Shown here piece by piece: positions 11,277-23,078 of a stretch of DNA of 64,000 nt. Numbering within the stretch: the first letter of the stretch is position 1; each line of letters starts with the position of its first letter. Position numbers and translations under genes: made by a program. The stretch spans positions 2,480,001 to 2,544,000 of the forward strand of contig CM022372.1 in the NCBI GenBank assembly GCA_011800155.1, given 5' to 3'. The notes under the pieces are model-generated. The model did not search any database. It was given only the letters and a program-made list of their open reading frames with translations, and was not told the DNA's origin. Source of the stretch: Flammulina velutipes (lineage: Eukaryota; Basidiomycota; Agaricomycetes; Agaricales; Physalacriaceae).

Positions 11277-12501
11277 ATGTCTAAACCCACTCAGCCCTTT
11301 GACTACACTACCTTCACCCAGGCCGACTGGGAGTCACTCATTTCTCGTCCCGCGCAACCCAACGAGCTCGAGGATGCCTTCAACATCGGTCCCGGTGAAA
11401 GCCTTATGGACCTCTTCGATACCAACGACCCGGCTTTCGCTATGACCAGCGCTGCCACTTCATCTACTTTGCTTCCTGCTCCGCCTTCTATGCCCACGCT
11501 TCCCTTGCGCACTGGTACAGCCAGTTCATCGGCTCGTGGGGTATCCCCCGTCCCTGCTCGACGTGTTGCCGGGCAGCGTCGCCGTCGTCGCAGCAAGTTC
11601 TCTGCGGATGCCTTGGAGGCCCTAGCACGTGTGACTGTGGATGTGAATCCCTTTGGCGCCAAGCACGGTGACAAGGGAGACGCATGGAAGCGCATCCTCT
11701 CCAGGCTCCAGGAACTGGACTACTTCACCGACAGTACATACGAAACGATACGCAACAAGATGCTCTCGCTCATGGACTACCATAATGTATGTATCCCACT
11801 GCTACTTCTTAGGTGCCCTGTTTATTAACTTGTATCCTCCAGGATCCCGACAAGCTTTCTGGTACAGCTGCAGCCAAGGAAATGACACCATCAATGCAGA
11901 TCAAGCTTGCTGCACTTCTCGATCGCCTTCATCATATGCGCGAGACGGCTGAACTTCTCAATGATGAACAGAAGGATGCTGCGAGGAAGGTTTGTAGTCT
12001 AGTTGGCTTCACATTTGATCTTAGACCTGACTATATTCACAGAAGGCGGCTGAGGATGACGCTGGCGGAGCCGCCATTCGTCGCAATTCCATGCAAGCTA
12101 CATCCAAGAAACGTGCTCGTCCTGCATCTCCCACTCCATCACCTTCCCCCTCCATCGCTTCATCGTCCTCGAAGAACGTCATCTGGTTGTCCTGCTCTCA
12201 GACCCCCGCGTCTCCTGTCAGCACAATCAGTATCTCCGATAACGATGCTGAGAATGAACCGCCAATGCCTCCACCAAAAAAACGTGCTCGTACAATTGGA
12301 CGGACGGCGTCAGCTGCCGCTGACTTTGCTGATTTCAAGCAGCTCATGAAAGACGGAGAGGAACGTCGTCGTGAGGAACATCATGAGTTGGTTACTGTTA
12401 TGAAGGAGAGTGCGCGTGCCGCTGAGAGCGCTGCTAAGGATCACGCGGCGGTTGCGAGAGATCATGTCGATGTTCTGAAGGAGCTGGTAAACAAGGTGTA
12501 G
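11277..12501 (+). CDS. Harbinger accessory protein, Myb/SANT-like
   Basis: Start ATG 11,277 (MSKPTQPFDYTTF). Three exons (11,277-11,788, about 11,843-11,990, about 12,042-12,501). A basic stretch RRRRRSKFS leads into a helical region with DAWKRILSRLQELDYF and YETIRNKMLSLM, compatible with the Myb/SANT-like DNA-binding domain of the second Harbinger protein. That partner helps nuclear import and end binding of the transposase in plant and animal relatives. The middle has a basic motif KKRARPASP and a Ser/Pro/acidic linker. The C-terminus is a long charged helix (KDGEERRREEHHELV). It lies on the same strand as the transposase gene and close to the right TIR. Frame is intact. Confidence 0.75.
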
Positions 12502-12632
12502 CGTACCAAATATTGATGTCATGTAATGTATCTAACAGCTTAAAATGTATTTGTAACTGCTTGATACTTCATTGTGTGATTAATTGAAGTCTTTGATATG
12601 TTTGAGCCCTTGCTTAATGTCAAACAAGCCCG

Positions 12633-12657
12633 ATATATATTCCTGCAAAAAGCCTCT
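12633..12657 (-). repeat. Right terminal inverted repeat of the Harbinger element
   Basis: Exact reverse complement of 35-59, followed by the ATT duplication (12,658-12,660). Confidence 0.88.
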
Positions 12658-13315
12658 ATTGACATCTCCTCAGAAATTGGACATCCGGGAATATATCAAA
12701 GATCTCGGCCTACCGTACACCTTTGTTGAAGTCGGACTTTGGTGGCTTCAGTTGATCTTCCCTTTCCCCCACTCGACGCCGGAAACCGCTTTTGTTTCAA
12801 AGCACTACATCGGCGACCGTCAACAGAAGCTGATAGTTTCCACCCTAGAATCTATCGGCGTGTTCATGGCCCGTATCATCGCCGACCCACGCACCGTTAA
12901 CCAAACCGTCATTGTTTACGACGCGGAAGTCAACCTGTCGGAGACTTGGGCTCTTGGAGAAGAGATAACAGGAGAGGATTTCTCCGATTATCCAAGAGTA
13001 CGGTCTTTCACGTACGTTCCTCCATTATGCTGCTAACTATGGTCTGTCCAGCGTTCCGATGAAGAGGTCAAGCGCAGCATGCAGAGCAGTAACCCGTTTG
13101 AGAAAATAAACGGAGAAGTTGAGAATATCGTATTCTTACGTGGAGATAATGTTCTCTCTGCTGCGTTGTCCCGAGGCGCTTTGGACGTCAGGATGCTCTA
13201 TCCCGATGTCCCATCATTCAACCTACGAGAGGAAGCGGAGAGATTCTATGCTAACCCTCCTGTTCCAGATTACGATTTTATGGACATTGCTGCGTCTATA
13301 ACGATATCTTTGTAG
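12658..13315 (+). pseudogene. NmrA-like NAD(P)-binding oxidoreductase, 3' part only, interrupted by the Harbinger element
   Basis: Downstream of the ATT duplication the frame reads TSPQKLDIREYIKDLGLPYTF, then FVEVGLWWL and VYDAEVNLSETWALGEEI, typical of the C-terminal half of NmrA-like/isoflavone-reductase-type proteins. A small intron (about 13,001-13,051) leads to the last exon, which ends at 13,315. The Rossmann-fold glycine motif should lie upstream of the window. Bases 1-34 fit the other flank: a polypyrimidine-containing stretch ending CCACTAG resembles an intron acceptor, followed by CTGT and ATT, which continues in frame with 12,661 onward. The insertion is therefore in an exon and disrupts the gene. 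Confidence 0.75.
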
Positions 13316-14122
13316 CCAAATTATTATAACATTTGGCGAAGGCGTATGTTGCTAGAGGAAGATTGAATATTTGAGTGGCATCAGATGCGTGGGAATTTCC
13401 GACCATTTATCCTGATTCCTGACCACCATGAATCCGAATACTTACTCCAGATCTAGATGCCGCTGCAGTGCCATTGAAACGACAGCGAAGGAAACCGATG
13501 TTAAACAAGACGATAAATCAATTCGCACTCGGTGGCGAAACATCTGATGCGCTGACAGTCGCGAGGCCCACGGTACACTTTTTATGAGTCAGTGTGGCGT
13601 AATGTCAATTCGTGGGTGCCGGAACGAAGGGAGGGACAACTTTAATTTATAAAGAGTCGACTCATGCTAACACTTATACATCTACCAATTTAGATGCTGT
13701 TTTGGTTTCGTTCGACGTCGGCGCTTATCTGAGGATCTATCTTCGCCGGATCACTATCCGCATCAAAGAAATGGGATGAACATCCGGTCGAAGGTGGCCA
13801 ACGAAGATTTGGCCAAGTATTCTCTGGGCAACACAACACTCTTGCCTCCTGAAACAACGTGGTAGGATCTATGGTTTGGTCACTTGGGATTTCTGGGGCC
13901 AAGTACTTGCTGTCAGCCAGACATTTTCACGGTAAAACGATAATCTATGGTACCGGCACTCTCCGACCCTTCGAGGAAAACGATCCGGCATGCCCTGCCC
14001 TTAGGACCATCCTTCTCTTTGTTGCTCTTTGGCCATCTCTACTTGACTATTTATATTGTCCTGTGTCTGCATCTGGTCTGCATTCTACATTCATTTCTAA
14101 CTCCCTCCCCTCTTTTTCCAAT
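13316..14122. other. Intergenic, no gene recognised
   Basis: No convincing ORF or repeat seen. The last part should hold the promoter of the chitin deacetylase gene (a TATTTATATT stretch near 14,047-14,056). Confidence 0.5.
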
Positions 14123-15775
14123 ATGCTACGCTCTTTATCGCTTGCTTTAACCTTCACCACTCTCGCATTGGCGCATGCGCCTTCTTACCTCTCTGGACGT
14201 GGTACTTGGTATCATGCACGCGACCATCCAGTGCACAAACTCTTCCCTCGTCTGAGCACCGACGGTGCTGAGTATCCCGAGGTTGGATCTGCTGGTAAGT
14301 AGTACACACCCGTTCCCTCCTTGTTTTCTCGCGGCTAACGATGCCCGACTAACAGCATGGTCTGCTTCCTATCCGGCTTCGGCTCTTGACTCCGAGCAGC
14401 TTCCCCAAACGTGGAAAGACGCGCTCGACGCGGCAGTTGCAGATGGAAGAATTCCCAATCTTCCTCCATCTACGATTGATGAGGAAGGATTCACGGTTTA
14501 TCCTGATCACCTCGATCCCGCAGGACCAGAGGTTTGCTCCTCGACTTTCAAGTGTATGACTGGAGAAGGCGTCGTGTGGGATGCGCCTGACGGTTTTATC
14601 GGCATCGGGTTCGACGATGGACCAGAACTTGTAAACATACCCTTCACTTCCACTACAGTTCATATACTTATCATTGTCTTCAGGGAACGGGAAAGCTCGT
14701 CAATTATCTGGCGGAACAACAGCAGACCGCCACCCACTTCCTCATCGGTTCCAAAATCCTGGGCAATCCCGAGGGCTTCTTAGCTATCCTCGCTCAAGGT
14801 GGGGACATGGCCGTCCACACGTGGACACATCCGTATATGACTAGCCTGTCCAACGAAGAAGTCGTCGCAGAGCTTGGCTGGACGATGGAGATCATCCGTC
14901 AATCCTCCGGTGGTCGCATCCCCAAGTACTGGCGCCCTCCTTATGGGGACTCAGACAACCGCGTTAATGCTATCGCCAAAGAGGTGCGTATACCATTCGT
15001 ATTGCAAGTACTTACGCTCGATACTAATTTATTTCTCCCAACCAGGTTCTTGGTATGGAACCTATCATCTGGAATCAAGAGTAAGTCACCTTCGCAGTAT
15101 GCACGAATCATCTTGCTAACACGCGCATAATGAAGTACTGACGACTGGGCGATGTCTACCGGTAAACAGACCATGGAGGGCATTGCAAGCAGCATGAATA
15201 CATGGCTGACTGGTAAGCACTGATTGTCGACGAGCACTTCAACTGTCTAAACTCGGATTCGCGCAGGCCCCAAAAGCCCTGGTCTCGTCATTCTTCATCA
15301 CGAATCTACCGAAGATACTGTACAAGCTTTCATGAATAGCTTCCCTCTGATGTCGGCGAATGGTTGGCAAACAAAATCGATGGCTCTCCTCGTATCGGAT
15401 TCCGCGTACCAGAATTCTGACGGTACTAGCGAGGGATCGACTGTCACGCCCGCTAGCATCGTTCAACTCAGCCAATTCGTATCGAAACCCCAACCTGTTC
15501 AGGAAGTTGGGGAAGTTGAAGATATCACATCTCCGTCCGCTGTGCTTCATGCCGTTGCCGACGTCACCTCTACCTTCACGCCACACACCCGGTATGAGTG
15601 TTTTTCACCATAACTCAACCCACACTGACATACTCTTAGACCTTCTCAGCCGCCAACGTCAACTTCGAGCACCTCTGCGTCTGACTCGGCTTCATCAGAA
15701 AACTCAGCTACAACCACTAAGCTTGGCCACATCTTTGCCTTTGCAGTTGTTTTGGCTACACTTATTGCCTACTAG
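14123..15775 (+). CDS. Chitin deacetylase (polysaccharide deacetylase, CE4), secreted, probably GPI-anchored
   Basis: Start ATG 14,123 gives a signal peptide (MLRSLSLALTFTTLALAHA). All five CE4 motifs are readable across several exons: GFDDGPE (catalytic base Asp and metal Asp), HTWTHP (metal histidines), RPPYGDSDNRV, TDDW and LVILHHEST (catalytic His). It removes acetyl groups from cell-wall chitin to give chitosan. After the catalytic domain comes a Ser/Thr-rich stretch and a hydrophobic C-terminus (LGHIFAFAVVLATLIAY), as in GPI-anchored fungal chitin deacetylases. Introns are about 50-65 nt and all junctions keep frame. Stop TAG 15,773-15,775. Confidence 0.9.
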
Positions 15776-15969
15776 ATACTATGTCTTTATTATTGGGGTT
15801 TTGTGGACATTAGCACAATCATGTACGATATTACTAAGTACTCGTACGGTGTAAGAGTGTAGATTGCTTTGTAACCTACTGCTATTACCGTTTCCAGGAA
15901 AGATGCGCCCACAAAACCAAACAAGCCAACAATAGATCGAGGGGAACCTCCTGATCTCAAACCACATCA

Positions 15970-16833
15970 ATGGCTGATTCGCGCGACCACTTGTACGTCG
16001 CAGTCCTTGGAGCGCACGGTACTCGCTATTGTGGGACGATGAATATCACAAATTGGGACCCTAATGCAGTAGTGGAATCGTTTGAGAAGTCGTTGAAACG
16101 AACGTTGTCCATCGCACCAGAGGGCTTTAGCTTCTTCAAGGTATGGGCTTCGCGTCCATATGTTGAATGTTCACCTGTCATATTCGTAGCTCCGTAACCC
16201 GATGTTAGCGGCAAATGGCGTAAGGGATTTCAAAGAGCTATGCGACGCTGCCTTTCCAGATTCCGAAAGCATCTGTGACAATTATCTCTACGGAGAGACA
16301 CAGACGTTAGGGGAGCTTGACATCGAAGAACCTAGTGACAAAAGGTCGAGGGTGTTATTTTTGGTCGCTCTCTGTACGTATTTGTGACTGCTCCTGATTA
16401 CAACTATTAATCTCGCCTTCAACATACTTGCCTTCCCTTGACGGATATGTAGATAGTTTGACATTTTCCACTCCCCCCGCCATACTTGCTAACGAATCTG
16501 CAGATCGCGAGGCTATTGATCGCGCAGCCGCACGCAAGGCAGACCAGATCCGTTGACCAGAACGTCCAAAACACCCAGAATATGAACACGGCTTACGACT
16601 ATAGGCCACCCGAACTCGCTGTGCTACCTATCGCCATCTACTACCTAGCTTTCTCTTGTTTTCGTCGCGAGATGGTCACCCCAACAGAAGATCTCGAGTT
16701 CACAGAATCTGAATGCTACCAAGCTGCTGAATTCGTCGATGCTTCTCTTCAACTGTATCCCGGTGTTGGGCCAGATAAGGCCATTACGAAGGAGCACGAC
16801 GAGTACCAGCTGATCCAGTTATGCGCCCGGTAA
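15970..16833 (+). CDS. Hypothetical protein, 3' structure uncertain
   Basis: ATG 15,970 opens MADSRDHLYVAVLGAHGTRY. An intron (about 16,141-16,193) joins to LRNPMLAANGVRDFKELCDAA, and a further one (about 16,374-16,503) gives YREAIDRAAARKADQIR with a stop at 16,554-16,556. A second open stretch (about 16,580-16,833, YDYRPPELAVLPIAIYYLAF onward) has coding character and could be a further exon used in another splice form. I recognise no domain. It lies 195 bp behind the deacetylase gene on the same strand. Confidence 0.45.
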
Positions 16834-17054
16834 TTATGATATATTATATTTCGCTGTATATAATGTAACCAGTGTACAAACTTAGGCGCCACTTCTAACA
16901 TCGATGTCATCCATCCGATTCTTTGTTACACCATCTCACATCAGTCTTAGATGATTGGCAAGCGGCGATTACTAGAGAGCAGAGTACATGTACAGCGGAC
17001 AGAAACGGTCGTATGAATAATAAGCAGACGACAGTGTAAACAAGCAAGGAAACA

Positions 17055-19373
17055 TCAATCAGCCTTCTTCATCTTCTTCTTCGGAGGCTCGTCTGCGTCC
17101 GTCTCTTTAGGAGCGGGCTTCTTGACAGCTTTCGGCTTTGGTCGTGGCCGCTCGTCGACATCCATTGGCTCTCCCTCCGTATCCTTCGGTTTTGGTTTTG
17201 GTTTGGCTTTCGGTTTCGGCTTTGGCTTATCCTCCCCGTCGACATCCATCGCGTCGTCATCTTTAGCCTTCTTAGGTTTCTTAGTCTTGGGCTTCGCCTT
17301 CTCCTTGTCTTTATCATCATCATCATCCGCGTCACTCTCCGGCGCCGACTTTTTCTTCTTCTTCTTGGGCGCGCCTTCCCCATCCTGTTCCTTCTCCTTG
17401 CCCTTGGACTTCTTCGTCTTCTTCTTCTTGAAGTCGCGGTCCCCGCTGGCGTCTGACGCCGTCGCAGCGCCACCATCCGACGAGTCATCTTCGCTGGGTG
17501 AGCCTGCATCGGACGAAGACGCCTGGAAGGATTCTGGAAAGACGGTAAGCAATAAATGTAGAAACCACAAGAAAGGCGTACCATCCGTTTCGCTATCATC
17601 ATCGTCGACCGCCCGTGCCTTCTTCTTGGGCGCATCTGAATCAGAGTTGATACTGCCCATATCGTCGTCGTCATCATCGTCCAAACCCGCCTGCTGCAAC
17701 AAGATATCCGCATCCGGGACCATCTCATTCTTCACCTTGATCTTCTTATCCCGCAGGTATCGCTCAACGGCATCGTGCTCCTCCTTGTTAATGGACGTGA
17801 ACGTATACTCTGGGCCTGACTTTTGCACAATGCGAAGATCGAAGGTCCTCGCGGCGTTGGCGCCCATGCTGGCGCCGACGCGGGAAAAGTAGACTTGGTG
17901 AATCTCGTCGAGTTCAATGAGGGTAGGTTGCTTGGACACGAAAAAGATGTATTTGTCGAGAGGGAAGAGGTCGCCTTGGACGGCTTTGAGATTGACTTTG
18001 ATTCCTGGATGTCCGTCTCGGCTAAAGAAACCTGTATAAGTAGCGAACAAGGATAAGATGATGGACAATACACACCTTTTGAACGTTGTACTTGCACCTA
18101 TGATCTTCTTTCCAGCTAGACCGCGGAACACACTCGATACTACTTCAAAGGTGGGCGCCTCGTAGCTCTTTTCAAGTTTATCACGTTGGCTGATGTCTTC
18201 CCTAATGCGACTGGTCAGCCAATTAATCGTACATAGAAGGAAGAAACACGTACTCTGACATATTCAGTTCAGCGGTAATCTCTTCTTCTTTGGTGAACTG
18301 CATAACGAGGTACTGGTACCGCGTTTGGCCTTGTCGTACGGGAGTGCTGAGTCCAAGCTAGAAAGGTCTGTTAGAAAAAAGACGTCGTGAAATTTAAGAT
18401 TTGGGATCTCACAATAAAAAGCACGTGCATATCATCCTTGGGAAGAAGGAAAAGTCTGGAGATACTGGAATAGAGAATCTTGTAGTCGTATGTTTTGCCC
18501 CGCAAACGAAGGAATTCGGTGTACATGTCGACGTCGTATCGCCCACGAGGTGTGAGGACCAAGACCTCCTCAAAGCTGAGGATAGTGTCGCCTGCAACCT
18601 GGCCAATTTCTGCCTTTTCCTTAACCATATCGTGAAAGACTTGAGCAGCGCTCTGTTCCTCTTCATCTTCGTCGTCCGACTTTTGGGAACCTGCATCGGA
18701 CCCCTTGAGTTTGGCGGTCGTGCCGGGGACGTAGAAGCGGATCTCGGTCATCTCATCGCCAGCCGTTTTGGACTTTGAACTGGCCGCAAACTCGAGGGAC
18801 ACTTCAGTGCGGCCAGCAATGTTTGAGTTTGCGACTTGTTCCAGAGGAAGCGTGAAAGCCACCTTGTCGGAGATGTTGAAAGCCAGCTCTTGCCCTGTGC
18901 AAGGTCAGCACCTACACAAAGAGAGGATGTGGCGCGCACCTTGAAAATCAGTAACGCCCCAGTTCCAACCTTTGACCGATATTTCTTTCGATTCCAAGGT
19001 GATGCTAAAATGTTGTTCCATCAGTTTTGAGACCTTTTCATGGTCCTAGCAGCTAGATGAGCGAGGAGTGTCGATAGCAAAAAGCATATAACTCACCTCG
19101 CGCTGGAATCCTTCAAACGTCTCTTTTCTGTGGTTGATTACTCCGACGCGTAGTTGATAGCCTCGTCCAACGCGTATCCATTGCGCCCATTTAATGTCTT
19201 TCGCTCCCATCGCGACGACATTGGCGGTCTCGACGCCTTTCCATGCCATTCCACTGGAGGCGACGCGCAATTCTATGTTGAGCGTCAATGTCGAGCTCGT
19301 CGTTGTCGCCAATGTACGCACTGCCGACTTCTTTGGAGAGCCCATTGAATATTTTGTCGAACTGGGTGGTCAT
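17055..19373 (-). CDS. POB3: FACT histone chaperone subunit POB3 (SSRP1 homologue)
   Basis: Starts at 19,373 (MTTQFDKIFNGLSKEVG). After a first intron it reads GMAWKG, DIKWAQWIRVGRGYQLRV and ETFEGF, the SSRP1/Pob3 N-terminal PH-like signature. Later exons give SLEFAASSK, EIRFYVPG and VLTPRGRYDVDMYTEFLRLRG with KTYDYKI and SISRLFLLPKDD, the Pob3 middle double-PH region, then VFRGLAGKKI and a second set of PH motifs. The C-terminus is acidic followed by Lys/Pro-rich repeats (KPKPKPKAKPKPKPK) and ends KKKMKKAD. Like other fungal Pob3 it lacks an HMG box, a function supplied by Nhp6. With Spt16 it loosens and rebuilds nucleosomes during transcription and replication. It is divergent from the alpha-actinin gene. 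Confidence 0.93.
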
Positions 19374-19456
19374 CGTGGTGGTGGTGGTAAGAGGGAAAGA
19401 CGCGTTGACGCGCCGGTTCCGCTTTTGGACTTGTTTCTCTCCCTTCTACCACTATC
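19374..19456. promoter_or_regulatory. Compact divergent promoter, POB3 / alpha-actinin
   Basis: Only 83 bp separate the two start codons (19,373 minus, 19,457 plus). The stretch has GGTGGTGGTGG on one strand and pyrimidine-rich CTCTCCCTTCT on the other, and no TATA box. Both leaders must be very short or overlap. Confidence 0.6.
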
Positions 19457-22104
19457 ATGGACTCGCTCGAAGCCAGGTCGCGCGACATGCAGCAGCGCAC
19501 GTTCTGCAAATGGTTTGTTGTCGTCGTCGGCGTCGTCGAGCTCGCTGCTGACACTCGCAAAGGCTAAATACAAAACTCGAAATGAACGGATACCCTGCGA
19601 TGACTTCGCTCGTCAAAGACTTGTCGGACGGCGTCCGTCTCATTCAGCTCATGGTGCGCATTGAAATACAGATCTGTATGCATCTAACGATACCGACAGG
19701 AGATTATGGGTGCGTGACATGCCACATATATGCTGGATGCCTCTCAATGTTCGCAGGGGACGTTTCGCTCGGCCGGTACAACAAGAATCCTCGAATGCGT
19801 GTCCAAAAGGCAGAAAACGTCAACAAGGCGCTGGAATTCATTACATCCAGAGGCGTCAAGCTCACCAACATCGGTCCTGAAGGCAGGTCCTCAACACACA
19901 CAATTCCATCGCTCGCCAACGAGCCACTTCAGATATCATCGATGGGAATCTCAAGCTCATCCTGGGCATGATTTGGACACTCATCTTGCGCTTTACTATC
20001 GCGGACATCAGGTTTGCATAATCTACGTCCAACCATTTCATTGCTAATTCCGTGTCAGTGAAGAAGGTCTTTCTGCCAAAGAGGGTCTCCTGCTCTGGTG
20101 TCAGCGCAAGACTGAGCCGTACAGGGAGGTCAATGTCCAGGATTTCTCGTTGAGCTGGTCAGACGGCCTTGCATTGTCCGTTCTTACACCCGATATCTCA
20201 GCGCTCACTCATTCGGCCTTAGATGTGCTCTCATACATTGTCATCGACCAGACCTCCTCGACTACGATAAACTAGACAAGGTACCGTCAAATTGGCAACT
20301 GCTTCCCCTTCTCACTCTATTCTAGTCTGACAGACATGGCAACACCAGACTAGCATTTCAAGTAGCAGCCGACCATCTAAATATTCCGGTACGTCTCACG
20401 ATCTGCCACATCACATAAATCAAACCTTTCTCGAGTAGCAACTTCTCGAAGTAGAGGATCTATGTGACTCAAGCAGGCCAGACGAGCGCAGTGTGATGAC
20501 CTACATTGCAAGTTTCTTCCACGCCTTCTCAACTATGGGTATGCCTATCTTCTAGATCCCATCCAGCCACTAACCTCCATTAAGATCAGGCAGAGACAGT
20601 CTCACGAAGGGTGGAAAAGTTCGCAGATCTCATGCAGTCTGTTTGGGTCTCAAGAAACGACTATGAACGTCGCGTGAAACTAGTACGGATACATTCATCG
20701 CGCATCGTTCGATCCTCACCCTCTTCAGCTTCTCGCAGCTCTTACCGAAGTCCAGAAGAAGTGGTCAGCCAGTGTTTTCGCAGGCACTTACGTCGACGCT
20801 AAGAGCCAATCAGCGGAATTCACCGCCTACAAGAAGACGGAAAAACGGACGTGGGTGACGGAGAAGCAGGACATTGCAACGCTTTTTGGCAATGTACAGA
20901 CCAAATTGAAGACATACGGGCTGAGAGATTACGTCCCGCCTCATGGGTTGGCATTGTCGGATGTAGATGACGCTTGGTCTGACCTGCTGAGATCTGAGGC
21001 GGAACGGTCGCGTTCTATTAACGCGCAGATTAGGCAGTATGTCCGTTTTTCCACCTCTGCTCCCCACACTGACACTCCATTTTCCTAGGATCAAAGAAAT
21101 GCTAAGGAAGCAGTTCGCTGACCTTGCCAACGAATTCGAACATCGGTTGCAGACTGTATCTTCAGATTTGGCAACTGTCGATGGACCTCTAGAGGTTGTC
21201 CTTTTTTCTTCCATCCCTATATTTGTCCTTACAGACGTCTCCAGGAACAACAAGAACAGGTCAAAGATATTCAAAAACGAATACCTGTCCTCTCTGAGAT
21301 GCTTTCAACCGAAGTTGCTGACGCGGAAGATGAATGCAATAATGCCAACGTGGAAGAAAACGACTACACCGTGTTTACTACACAGGACCTGCAATTTGAG
21401 CTGGAACTTGTCGTGCAAAGTATACTGAAGAAGATCGCGTTCATCAACAATCAGGTGGGATTGTTCGTCTTTCCACGTGTGTAATACTGACCAACTTACT
21501 AGATCGTGTCTCGGAATGTAACAAATGTTACCCCGGCACAATTGGAGCAGTTTGAGAGCACGTTCAGGTACTTTGACAAGGACGAGACGAATACGCTGGA
21601 TCAGTCGGGGCTGACGGCAGCGTTGGCGAGCTTGGGGATAGTGTATTCGGTTTGTCCCCTTCCTTCAAGCTGGCTACTTGCGTGGTTTGCTGATCCTAAT
21701 CTAGGACGACGACATGAATTTCATCTATGATCAACTGATTCAGGATTATGGGGACGTTACATATGCGGCGTTCATTAATCTTTTGGTGGGGTGCAACATA
21801 CTCTCCTGCGCTCCTCGAGCTGACTGCTGTGGTGTGTAGGTTGATATCATGGAAGACCAAACGTCACCCGAGCAACTGAGGGAAGCGTTCCGCGGTTTAG
21901 CATCTGATAAGGTGTGCATTATCTGCTCCAGGGAACTCGTTGATGACATCTATCCAGCCGTTTGTGACTGAGCTGGATCTGAGAATCGCGCAGCTCCCAC
22001 CTCAGGCGATCGACTACCTGCGAGAGGTGATGCCGAGGTCGCAGAATGAGGTGGGCGAGGCGGAATATGATTATGAGAGGTGGCTAGATGATGTGTTTGC
22101 GTAG
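19457..22104 (+). CDS. Alpha-actinin-like actin cross-linker
   Basis: Start ATG 19,457. Many exons, read in order: QQRTFCKW and [15 protein letters not shown] with NVNKALEFI (first calponin-homology domain); [35 protein letters not shown] and [17 protein letters not shown] (second CH domain). A rod follows with spectrin-like helices ([36 protein letters not shown]). C-terminal EF-hand-like part reads [17 protein letters not shown], then [12 protein letters not shown] and PFVTELDLR, ending RWLDDVFA at 22,104. This order matches fungal alpha-actinin (fission yeast Ain1), which bundles F-actin in the contractile ring. The rod is shorter than in animals. No frame break seen. Confidence 0.88.
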
Positions 22105-23078
22105 CCTGTAGCATGTAGTAGATAGTGGGGACGGCTGATGATCTAAATGTACTTACTGTAAATGCTTGAGAAGGGTGGGATGAAGGCATGATGCGTCCGA
22201 ACGCCACTGCGGCACTGCATAGTATCGTGACTTCTGTAGTGTACTGCGGAGTCTTCTTAAGGGACGTGGCAAAAATATATGTAGAAGTGCGCATAGCTAG
22301 AAGGTAATGAACAGGTGGCATGCATTGTCGAACTATACGGGAGACCAGCCGCTCAGCGCTTAGGCCCAGTGAGAAGTCAGAAATCCAAAATCGGACGAGA
22401 GCGTACGATGGAGGATGACCGGAAACGATCAAAGAGTAAATATGCACTGCTCATTGTTTAACTGAGGTCTTTGACAGACACGTGATGCGGCAACCCATTC
22501 CTTTCAATTCCTGTTGCCGCCATCACCTTCAGCTTGCCTTCAGACGTCGGGCGACGTCGCGCTCCTTAGCTCGCTACTCTCTCTTTATTTCCCACCCTCC
22601 CACCCTGTTCACCTGAAATCAGTCCGGACGCCAAATCTCACTCACGGCTGTCAGCAACCCGTGGCGTTTTCCCACCCACCCCCGCAGCTGACCGTGAATC
22701 TCCAGGAGGCCTGTCGTCGGGACCCGAAGGCGTCGCCTTCCCCCACCTCTCGCATTTGTACTCACCAGATTCTATTACCTAGACTCTTGTAGCTAGATCT
22801 ACTATCGCATCGGTGTCATACTCAAAGACGTCGCACTGTGTTGTCGCTGATCGGACGTGTTGATAGGACTTGACCCCACCATTTGGCAACGGTAGCAAGA
22901 GAGGAAGCAGGTAGACAACTGTTACAGCAACACAAGCCGGCATGGACAGCATTGATTGACGTTTCTATAGGACCAACACCTGGCGATCCTCCTAGTCTCC
23001 GAATGCGATACACTACCGTGACTTTCTGTATAGATAAAAGGACTATGCTTTGTGCTTTGTGCTTCCAACAATCGGAAA
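22105..23078. other. Intergenic, no gene recognised
   Basis: No ORF with coding character. Pyrimidine-rich and CCCACCC-type stretches near 22,590-22,690. A TATAGATAAAAGG stretch near 23,030 is a candidate TATA box for the next gene. Confidence 0.5.

Larger units (their letters stand above)
35..12657 (+). mobile_element. PIF/Harbinger DNA transposon, split by a nested KDZ element
   Basis: Both ends carry the same 25-bp inverted repeat (35-59 and 12,633-12,657, beginning AGAGGCTTTTTGCAGG), flanked by a 3-bp direct repeat ATT (32-34 and 12,658-12,660). Inside are the two genes usual for this superfamily: a DDE transposase (206-10,899, interrupted) and a Myb/SANT-like protein (11,277-12,501). 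Without the 9,465-bp KDZ element and one copy of its target duplication, the element would be about 3.15 kb, a normal autonomous size. It lies in an exon of an NmrA-like gene. The 3-bp duplication fits the superfamily, although ATT is not the usual TWA. Confidence 0.9.

Noticed and set aside
13690..13902. 70-codon minus-strand ORF upstream of the chitin deacetylase
   Set aside because: Short, no motif and no homology signal; treated as chance.
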